Below, piece after piece: positions 57,832 to 64,000 of a stretch of DNA of 64,000 bases (positions are counted from its first letter, which is position 1; each line of letters starts with the position of its first letter). The position numbers were made by a program, and so were the translations under genes. Under the pieces are notes generated by a model that worked only from the letters and a program-made list of their open reading frames with translations, did not search any database and was not told the origin of the DNA. The DNA comes from Massilia sp. BSC265 (GTDB lineage Bacteria; Pseudomonadota; Gammaproteobacteria; Burkholderiales; Burkholderiaceae_D): contig NZ_JPXI01000039.1 of NCBI RefSeq assembly GCF_000740675.1, positions 186,001 through 250,000 of the forward strand, written 5' to 3'.

Positions 57832-59157
57832 GTGAGAGACTTCAACGTATCGCTGAACCATCCCTTGCGGGTCCCGCTCGCGGCCGAGCTGCACTCGCGC
57901 CCTTTCATGCGGCTCGACGCCCCCGAGGCGATCACCCACCTCGCCGTCTGCCATGGCGGCCAGGCCGGCCCGCCGGCCCAGCATTCCCAGCACCGCCTGC
58001 TGGGGGAGCTGTGCGGGCACTTCGGCGTCGCTGCGCCGGGCCCGGGCAGCAACCACTTCTTCTACGACTTCGGAAGCTTCCGCCTGAAGTGGGAATGCCA
58101 CACCGAGTTCGCCACCTATACGGTGACCACGCCGCTGCCGCCCGACATGGCGCCGCACGAAGCCTTCTCGCACGTGCCGCTGTCCTTCCTGCCCGCCAGC
58201 TGGCTGGCCAGCCTGGAAGGCAGCCTGATGGCGGCGGCCCACGTGGCGCTCGTCAGGGGCGATGCCGATGCCTCGCGCCTGCCCTCGGTGTTCGAGCGCA
58301 ACCAGCTGGCCGGTTCCTCGGTCATGCAGGGCGCCGAGCTGTGGACCGACTTCGCGATCCAGTCGGACGGTTTCAGCCGTTTCGTGATCCGCGACCACGG
58401 CATGCGCCACCTGCAGGGCGGACGCCTGGTGCAGCGCGTGCTCGAGATCGAAACCTACCGCATGATGGCCTTGCTCGGCCTGCCCGCCGCGCGCACCGTC
58501 GGCATGGAGCTGGATCAGATCGAGGCGGAGCTGTCCGCGCTGGCGAGCGCGATGGTAGCGACCGACATGGCGCCGGTCGAAAAAGGCGCCCAGGACGAGC
58601 AGCGCCTGCTGGAGCAGATCACGCGGCTGGCCGCGCGCCTGGAAAAGCTGGTGCTCGACAACGGCTACCGCTTCTCGGCCTCGAAGGCCTATTTCGGCAT
58701 CGTCAAGGCGCGCATCGAGGAGTTGCGCGAAGTGCGCATCGAGGGCACGCCGACGGTGGAAGAATTCATGGAACGCCGGCTGGCGCCGGCCATGCACACC
58801 TGCGGGGCGGTCAACGCGCGCCAGGATGCGCTGGGCCGCCGCATCGCCGACACCAACGATCTGCTGCGCACCCGGGTCGGCATCGTCCAGGAGCTGCAGA
58901 ACCGCCGCATCCTGGAATCGATGAACGCGCGCGCCGCCCAGCAGCTGCGCCTGCAGCTCGCGGTCGAGGGCCTGTCGGTGGCTGCGATTTCCTACTACCT
59001 GGTGGGACTGCTCGGCTACGCGGGCAAGGCGGCCAAGGCGGCCGGGCTGCCCGTCAATCCGGACCTGGCGCTGGGGATCCTGGTGCCGGTGGTCGCCGTC
59101 GGCGTCTGGCTGGCGCAGCGCCGGGTGCATCACCGCATCGGGCGGCGCGGACACTAG
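57832..59157 (+). CDS. DUF3422 family membrane-tethered protein
   Basis: About 441-residue protein of the DUF3422 family, recognised by NHPLRVPLAAELHSRPFMRL at the N-terminus and the later DLLRTRVGIVQELQNRRILESMNARAAQQLRLQ. Ends in a two-helix membrane segment (AAISYYLVGLLGYAGKA and ILVPVVAVGVWLAQRR) and a basic tail. Function unknown. GTG start with AGGAAAG upstream; an ATG at 57673 would extend it by 53 residues and cannot be excluded. Neighbours do not give a clear role. Confidence 0.82.
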   Translation: MRDFNVSLNHPLRVPLAAELHSRPFMRLDAPEAITHLAVCHGGQAGPPAQHSQHRLLGELCGHFGVAAPGPGSNHFFYDFGSFRLKWECHTEFATYTVTTPLPPDMAPHEAFSHVPLSFLPASWLASLEGSLMAAAHVALVRGDADASRLPSVFERNQLAGSSVMQGAELWTDFAIQSDGFSRFVIRDHGMRHLQGGRLVQRVLEIETYRMMALLGLPAARTVGMELDQIEAELSALASAMVATDMAPVEKGAQDEQRLLEQITRLAARLEKLVLDNGYRFSASKAYFGIVKARIEELREVRIEGTPTVEEFMERRLAPAMHTCGAVNARQDALGRRIADTNDLLRTRVGIVQELQNRRILESMNARAAQQLRLQLAVEGLSVAAISYYLVGLLGYAGKAAKAAGLPVNPDLALGILVPVVAVGVWLAQRRVHHRIGRRGH

Positions 59158-59277
59158 GAGCGCCTGACCAACCCGATCTTGTTGTGAGTGCAGTCAGAAG
59201 GCGCTCATCTGGGAACGACGGCGCAAAGGCGATTCATTGGAGATCCTGGCCGCATCCGGGAATCGCCGCCGCGACCA

Positions 59278-59520
59278 TCAGGAAAAGGTCAAGTCCAAAC
59301 CGAGTCTCCTGGCAAGGACGAAGGTGCCGAGCACCAGGCCCAGGAGCGATATCACGAAAAGCGCGGCCACCATGCCGCCCGCGCGGAGCAGCGCACGCTT
59401 CTCCTTCCCCTTCTCCTTCTTTTTCTTGCCTTGATCGTAATGCCACTTGATGGCGAAGAACATGCCCGTGCATAAGGCGAGGACCTTGAACGTACCGGCG
59501 ACTATCGGGAACCAATCCAT
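59278..59520 (-). CDS. Small two-TM hypothetical protein
   Basis: 80-residue protein from MDWFPIVAGTFKVL (or 91 from a GTG at 59553). One TM at about 5-24, a very basic loop (DQGKKKKEKGKEKR) and a second TM (about 46-68). No family or partner recognised. A real but uncharacterised membrane protein is likely from the clean hydrophobic pattern. Confidence 0.5.
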   Translation of the reverse strand: MDWFPIVAGTFKVLALCTGMFFAIKWHYDQGKKKKEKGKEKRALLRAGGMVAALFVISLLGLVLGTFVLARRLGLDLTFS

Positions 59521-59553
59521 GATTTTGAGTATTTCCAGGCTATTACTTGACAC

Positions 59554-60162
59554 TGTCGATCGTGAGGAGCACTACCGCAAGACGCTGCGTCGACAGCTTC
59601 TTTCTTGTTCGAAGCATACGAAACGCCAGCGGGATGCCATGCAGCTACGGTCTTGTTGCACGTTCCGAGGCATTCTACTTAAAAGCAATTCCCATACATT
59701 GGGACAAAATGTCCCAGTTGAAATCCATATAAGAGGATGCGTGCCAATCCGCTTGCCGCGATTGGCCGGGAACGGCGGGCCGCGTTTCCTGCATCGCGAA
59801 CGCCGTGCAGCTGGTTCCAGGCCATGCCGGACGCCGACGAAAGGCATGCGGGGAGTGACGGTTCTCCCGGCCATGGACGAGGCAAAGAGGCAGCGGCCGC
59901 CCTGCGGGAAGTCGTCACCGCTGGGCTGCAGCGTGCATCAAGCAACGCTGCTTGAGCGGCGTCCGCTCCGGCCTGCGGCACGACCGCTCGCCGAAACACG
60001 GACCGCCACGCATCGATGATCGCGCAGCCCCGACCGACCAAGAGCGCCTGACAAACCACCATGGCTGCGTTGCACCGTCTCGCCGTACCGGCGTCGTGTC
60101 GTCGATGGCGCGCCGGTAGGCCGCATCCCCTGCCCTGAAGGTTCCGTTGGACGTTCCAGACC
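59554..60162. other. Gene-poor stretch, lower GC at its left half
   Basis: 609 nt without a supported gene. Left part (59554-59730) is AT-richer than average and contains the perfect inverted repeat at 59700-59716. A 72-codon open frame (59737-59955) has AGAGG immediately against its ATG and no recognisable sequence; I do not call it. The stretch may be the relic of a lost gene or an undetected small RNA. Confidence 0.35.
59700..59716. promoter_or_regulatory. Perfect inverted repeat TGGGACA-AAA-TGTCCCA
   Basis: A perfect 7-bp inverted repeat with a 3-bp centre (59700-59716) in an otherwise gene-free, AT-richer stretch. Size fits a dimeric regulator operator; a stem-loop without T-run is another reading. 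No adjacent start codon is convincingly controlled by it. Confidence 0.35.
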
Positions 60163-61296
60163 TTATTTCGCCAGCAGGTGCGGTCCGATCTCGCGCACCG
60201 ACTGCACGCCGGTCAGGACCATGTTGGTGCGCAGGTCCTTCTCCATGATCGCCAGCAGCCGCTCCACGCCGGCCTGCCCTTGGGTGGCTAGCGCATAGAC
60301 AAAAGCCCGTCCGATCAGCACGCCGTCCGCGCCGAGAGCCAGCATGCGGAACACGTCGGTCCCGGTGCGCACCCCGCCGTCGGCAAAGATCGCCAGCTTG
60401 CCCTTCACTTGCGCAGCGATGCCAGGCAAGGCCTGGGCCGAGGACGGCGCCCCATCCAGCTGGCGCCCGCCGTGGTTCGACACGACGATGCCGTCGGCGC
60501 CGAAGGCCAGCGCGTCGCGCGCATCTTCCGGGTCGAGGATGCCCTTGACGATGAACTTGCCCTTCCACTCGTCGCGGATCCATTGCAGGTCCTTCCACGC
60601 GATGCCCGGGTCGAAGTTCGCGCCCAGCCAGCCGATGTAGTCGGCCAGGCCGGTGGCGCTGCCGCGGTAGGCCGAGATGTTCCCGAGATCGTGCGGACGC
60701 CCGAAGACGCCCACGTCGAAGGCCCAGCGCGGATGCATCATGGCCTGCAGCACGCGCCGCAACGGCCCGTTCGGGCCGCTCATGCCGCTGTGCGCATCGC
60801 GATAGCGCGCGCCGGGCACCGGCATGTCCACGGTGAACACCAGGTTGGTGGCCCCGAGCTCCCAGGCGCGCCGCATCACGTCGCGCATGAAGCCGCGGTC
60901 CTTCAACACGTAGAGCTGGAACCAGATCGGGTTCGAGGCCTGGGCCGCCACTTCGGCCAGCGGGCACACCGAGACGGTGGACTGGATGAAGGGGATGTTG
61001 CGCTTGCAGGCCGCGCGTACCGCCTGCACTTCGCCGCGGCGCGCATACATGCCGGTCAGGCCGACCGGGGCCAGCGCGATGGGCAGACCGTAATCCTGTC
61101 CAAAATACTGCGCGCCCACGTCCAGCTGCTCGGAGCCGCGCAGCACGCGCTGGCGCAGCTTGACCGCCTGCAGGTCGTCGACGTTGCTGCGCAGCGTCTG
61201 CTCGGCGCCGGCGCCGCCATCGAGGTAATGGAACAGGAAAGGTGGCAGCCGGCGGCGTGCCGCTTCGCGAAAGTCGGTGGCGGACGAAATGATCAT
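60163..61296 (-). CDS. lldD: FMN-dependent alpha-hydroxy-acid dehydrogenase (L-lactate dehydrogenase LldD-like)
   Basis: 377-residue enzyme of the FMN-dependent alpha-hydroxyacid family. Recognised by DFREAARRRLPPFLFHYLDGGAGAE, LAPVGLTGMYARRGE, VFTVDMPVPGARYRD, the active-site block VSNHGGRQLDG (catalytic His, Arg) and FADGGVRTGTDVFRMLALGADGVLIGRAF. Oxidises L-lactate or a similar 2-hydroxyacid to the keto acid at the inner membrane. ATG at MIISSATDF preferred as in known LldD; an upstream in-frame ATG adds ~20 unrelated residues. Confidence 0.92.
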   Translation of the reverse strand: MIISSATDFREAARRRLPPFLFHYLDGGAGAEQTLRSNVDDLQAVKLRQRVLRGSEQLDVGAQYFGQDYGLPIALAPVGLTGMYARRGEVQAVRAACKRNIPFIQSTVSVCPLAEVAAQASNPIWFQLYVLKDRGFMRDVMRRAWELGATNLVFTVDMPVPGARYRDAHSGMSGPNGPLRRVLQAMMHPRWAFDVGVFGRPHDLGNISAYRGSATGLADYIGWLGANFDPGIAWKDLQWIRDEWKGKFIVKGILDPEDARDALAFGADGIVVSNHGGRQLDGAPSSAQALPGIAAQVKGKLAIFADGGVRTGTDVFRMLALGADGVLIGRAFVYALATQGQAGVERLLAIMEKDLRTNMVLTGVQSVREIGPHLLAK

Positions 61297-61557
61297 GTAC
61301 TGACGAGTGAGAGTCGAATCCGTACAGTCTACGCTGGCACGCGCGTGAGCGTCCATATCCCGCTGCGCCGGAGGCGCGCATCGATCAGCGCATTGAGCGC
61401 AGATGAGCGCAAATGAGCACCTGCGCTGTATTCACACGGCGCGGGATTCGCTCAAGCGACTGATTAAATGGGCCGTGGAACTCCCCGATTGTTGACACTG
61501 TCGGCATGGCAAATGAATACTCGGATGAGCTATTCTCGACGCCTCACCCAGGACACC
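61297..61557. promoter_or_regulatory. Divergent intergenic region between lldD and the rhamnogalacturonan lyase gene
   Basis: 261 nt between two outward-reading genes. No firm promoter or palindrome was recognised. In-frame ATGs occur within it upstream of the lyase start, but the sequence they add does not look like a signal peptide. Confidence 0.2.
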
Positions 61558-63468
61558 ATGGCCTCCAATACTCACAATGACACGCTGCAGCGCAGCATCG
61601 CCCTCGGCATGCTGGCCCTCGCCTGCACCGCCTGTGCCACCACAGGCACGACGCCTGCCGCTGCCGATCTCGCAGGCAGGCAGCTCGAAAGACTGGACCG
61701 CGGCGTGGTCGCAATCCATACGCAGGGCGGCAACTTCGTCAGCTGGCGCGCGCTGGCCGGGGAAGACGCGGCCACCAGCTTCAACGTCTACCGCGACGGC
61801 AAGCGCCTCAACCCGCAGCCGCTCGCCGCCACCAACTTCGTCGACAACGGCGCCACTGCGGGCGCGGCCTACAGCGTGCGGGCCGTGCGCGGCAATCTCG
61901 AGAGCAGCGCGGACGCGAGACCGGTGAATGCCTGGCCCCAGGCTTACCTGAGCATCCCCCTGCGCAAGCCGGCGGATGGCGTCACCCCGGACGGCGTCGC
62001 CTACGGCTATGTGGTGAACGACGGCTCGGCCGCCGACCTCGATGGCGACGGCCGCTACGAGCTGCTGGTCAAGTGGCAGCCGACCAATGCGAAGGACAAT
62101 TCGCACAGCGGCCATACGGGCTCGACCTACGTCGACGCCTATCGTCTCGACGGCAGCTTCATGTGGCGCATCGACCTGGGCAGGAACATCCGCGCCGGCG
62201 CCCACTACACCACCTTCCTCGCCTACGACTTCGACGGCGACGGGCGCGCGGAAGTCATGATGAAGACGGCCGACGGCAGTGTCGACGGCACCGGCAGGGT
62301 CATCGGCGACGCCAAGGCCGATTACCGTAACAACAGGGGCTTCATCCTCGAAGGTCCGGAATTCCTGACCGTGTTCGACGGCCGCAGCGGCGCCGCGCTC
62401 GCCACCACCGGCTACCTGCCGGCACGCGGCGGCAATGGTGCAGCCTGGGGCGACGAAAACGGCAACCGGGTCGACCGCTTCCTCGGCGGCGTGGCCTACC
62501 TCGACGGCAAGCGTCCAAGCGCCGTGTTCGCGCGCGGCTACTACACGCGCGCCGTGCTGGCGGCCTGGGACTGGCGCGACGGCAAGTTGACGCAGCGCTG
62601 GGTATTCGACAGCGACACGCCCGGCAACGGCGCTGCAGCCGGCCAGGGCGCGCATTGGATGGCGGTGGCCGACACCGACGGCGATGGCCGCGACGACATC
62701 GTCTACGGTGCCGCCACCATCACCAGCGACGGTAAGCTGATGTACTCGTCCAACCTGTGCCACGGCGACGCCCTCCACGTGGGCAAGCACGACCCGAGCC
62801 TGCCCGGCCTGCAGGTCTTCATGGTGCACGAGTCGCCCAAGTGCTACCAGGGCAACGGCGGCGCCATGCGCGACGCCGCCACCGGCAAGGTCCTGTGGGG
62901 CATCCCGAGCACCATCGATGTCGGCCGCGGCATCTGCATGGACATCGACGCCGCCCATCCGGGCAACGAGTGCTGGGCTTCCATCGGCGGCATCACCAAC
63001 CCGGCCGGTGGCCTCTACAACGCGAAGGGCGTCCAGATTTCCACGGTCCGCCCACGCTCCCTCAACTTCGGCCTGTGGTGGGACGGCGACCTGCTGCGCG
63101 AATCGCTCGACGGCACCAAGATCGAGAAATGGAACCCGCAGACGCAACGCCTCGACACCCTGCTCGATGCCGCCCCGCTGCACGCGGCCTCGAACAACAG
63201 CACCAAGGCCAACCCGGTGTTGTCGGCCGACCTGTTCGGCGACTGGCGCGAGGAAGTCGTCTGGCGCAGCAACACCGACGACGCCCTGCTGGTGTTCAGC
63301 ACCACCGTGCCCACCACGCACCGCCTGCCGACACTGATGCATGACACGCAATACCGGGTGCAGGTGGCGGCCCAGAACGCCGCCTACAACCAGCCGCCCC
63401 ACCCCAGCTTCTTCCTCGGCGAAGGCATGACACCGCCGCAGGCTAACGCAAGCACCCAACCTCGATAA
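61558..63468 (+). CDS. Rhamnogalacturonan lyase (polysaccharide lyase family 11)
   Basis: 636-residue secreted enzyme cleaving rhamnogalacturonan I by beta-elimination. The N-terminus has a hydrophobic lipoprotein-like signal (IALGMLALACTACATTG). PL11 hallmarks are DLDGDGRYELLVKWQPTNAK, GSTYVDAYRLDG, THYTTF-like AHYTTFLAYDFDGDGR, GNGAAAGQGAHWMAVADTDGDGRDDIVYG and QVFMVHESPK. Several DxDGDGR calcium-binding loops are visible. Start at 61558 has AGGA five bases upstream. The adjacent DUF4861 gene starts 11 bp later, indicating a pectin-degradation operon. Confidence 0.92.
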   Translation: MASNTHNDTLQRSIALGMLALACTACATTGTTPAAADLAGRQLERLDRGVVAIHTQGGNFVSWRALAGEDAATSFNVYRDGKRLNPQPLAATNFVDNGATAGAAYSVRAVRGNLESSADARPVNAWPQAYLSIPLRKPADGVTPDGVAYGYVVNDGSAADLDGDGRYELLVKWQPTNAKDNSHSGHTGSTYVDAYRLDGSFMWRIDLGRNIRAGAHYTTFLAYDFDGDGRAEVMMKTADGSVDGTGRVIGDAKADYRNNRGFILEGPEFLTVFDGRSGAALATTGYLPARGGNGAAWGDENGNRVDRFLGGVAYLDGKRPSAVFARGYYTRAVLAAWDWRDGKLTQRWVFDSDTPGNGAAAGQGAHWMAVADTDGDGRDDIVYGAATITSDGKLMYSSNLCHGDALHVGKHDPSLPGLQVFMVHESPKCYQGNGGAMRDAATGKVLWGIPSTIDVGRGICMDIDAAHPGNECWASIGGITNPAGGLYNAKGVQISTVRPRSLNFGLWWDGDLLRESLDGTKIEKWNPQTQRLDTLLDAAPLHAASNNSTKANPVLSADLFGDWREEVVWRSNTDDALLVFSTTVPTTHRLPTLMHDTQYRVQVAAQNAAYNQPPHPSFFLGEGMTPPQANASTQPR

Positions 63469-63479
63469 GCGCATCCGAC

Positions 63480-64000
63480 ATGACCACTCGTATCTCCCTG
63501 ACCGCCATCGCCTCGGCCTCCCTGTTCACCCTCGGTGTCATCGGTGCCGCCAATGCCGCCGAGCGCCTGACCGTCACCGTCAGCCATACGCTCGACATCG
63601 CCCGTCCGGCCGAGACCATCGCCATCCCCTGGGCCAAGGTCAACGAAGCCCTGCCGCAGGCGCTGAACCAGCAGCTGGTGGTCAAGGATGCCGCCGGCCG
63701 CGTCCTGCCCTACCAGGTGACGAATATCGCCCCGACCGGCAAGGATCCGAAGATGACCGGCGCCGCCTATGGCGAGCTGCTGTTCCAGGTGGGGTTCAAG
63801 CCGGGCGAGAAGCGCACGGTCGTCACCATCGAGAAAGCCGGCGCCACCGTGCCGCCCTTTCCGGCCAAGACCTATGCGCGCTACGTGCAGGAACGCCTCG
63901 ACGACTTCGCCTGGGAGAACGACAAGCTGGCGCACCGCACCTACGGCCCGGCCCTCGGCGCCCCTGCACCCGCAGGCAGCGACAAGGAAGTACTGGTCAC
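63480..64000 (+). CDS. DUF4861 family protein, partial
   Basis: Start of a secreted protein of the DUF4861 family, cut by the window edge after about 173 residues. The signal peptide (ISLTAIASASLFTLGVIGAANA) is followed by a beta-rich domain (LTVTVSHTLDIARPAETIAIPW, GRVLPYQVTN) and YVQERLDDFAWENDKLAHRTYGPAL, typical of the family. DUF4861 genes accompany rhamnogalacturonan and pectin utilisation, where a role in unsaturated oligosaccharide breakdown is suspected. Confidence 0.82.
   Translation, partial: MTTRISLTAIASASLFTLGVIGAANAAERLTVTVSHTLDIARPAETIAIPWAKVNEALPQALNQQLVVKDAAGRVLPYQVTNIAPTGKDPKMTGAAYGELLFQVGFKPGEKRTVVTIEKAGATVPPFPAKTYARYVQERLDDFAWENDKLAHRTYGPALGAPAPAGSDKEVLV

Noticed and set aside
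59737..59955. 72-codon plus frame in the gene-poor stretch
   Set aside because: AGAGG touches the ATG, the composition is unremarkable and nothing is recognisable, so it is not called.
61432..63474. 680-codon minus-strand frame opposite the rhamnogalacturonan lyase
   Set aside because: The plus strand has clear PL11 motifs and calcium loops; the minus translation is Val/Ala/Gly-rich noise.
1..64000. CRISPR arrays, tRNA, rRNA, prophage or insertion-sequence genes
   Set aside because: No regularly spaced repeats with spacers, no transposase or phage proteins, and no structural RNA gene could be recognised by eye.

Overview
This window looks like a chromosomal segment of a high-GC betaproteobacterium of the Oxalobacteraceae, most probably the Massilia/Telluria group. 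The basis is the overall gene repertoire: many PAS/GGDEF/EAL proteins, a RhlE helicase with an Arg/Gly-rich tail, PHA depolymerase, a TIGR04348-type glycosyltransferase and DUF1415/DUF1289/DUF3422 proteins. Codon use is uniformly GC-rich and long antisense open frames occur everywhere. I see no phage, IS element, CRISPR array, rRNA or tRNA.

Region 1 (1-10 kb). A molybdenum hydroxylase large subunit runs off the left edge. Its GTG start lies directly behind a PAS-GGDEF-EAL protein. Then come DUF1993, DUF1289 and DUF1415 proteins, an MltD-like lytic transglycosylase and RhlE. RhlE is preceded by a 435-nt gene-free leader with a 13-bp tandem repeat and followed by a strong intrinsic terminator.

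Region 2 (10-21 kb) is the most interesting part: a selenium/ergothioneine island. It holds senB (selenosugar synthase family) overlapping selD/senC (selenophosphate synthetase), a GT-B glycosyltransferase, and an egtD-egtB-yihY operon with overlapping cistrons. Divergent from that operon is a binding protein/ATPase/two-permease ABC operon of the PhnD-like type proposed to import selenate. An orphan LolD-like ATPase follows. Together these would import selenium, activate it to selenophosphate, make a selenosugar and supply hercynine, but a typical SenA is not evident.

Region 3 (21-36 kb). A small HTH protein and an H1-like protein are followed by a periplasmic binding protein / hybrid histidine kinase / REC-HD-GYP operon. 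Then come a Ppx/GppA protein, a PhoD-like phosphatase, a GGDEF protein with a broken active site but intact I-site, a spermidine-synthase-like protein and a CHASE-PAS-GGDEF-EAL protein. c-di-GMP turnover is a clear theme.

Region 4 (36-43 kb). Several very small genes with strong ribosome binding sites, a BD-FAE-type hydrolase, a ferredoxin, an L,D-transpeptidase, an M23 peptidase and a secreted M4 metalloprotease.

Region 5 (43-57 kb). A Fur-box-controlled TonB receptor / PepSY membrane protein pair, a formaldehyde-dehydrogenase-like enzyme with a His-rich neighbour, a YpfJ-type metallopeptidase and a methyltransferase. A PHA depolymerase sits with a ribbon-helix-helix regulator behind a phased operator. 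A YjjG-type HAD phosphatase, an HGSNAT/DUF1624 membrane protein and an NfeD/slipin pair complete the region.

Region 6 (57-64 kb). A broken amidohydrolase, DUF3422, a 0.6-kb gene-poor stretch and an LldD-type FMN enzyme precede the start of a rhamnogalacturonan-degradation locus (PL11 lyase and DUF4861), which runs off the right edge.
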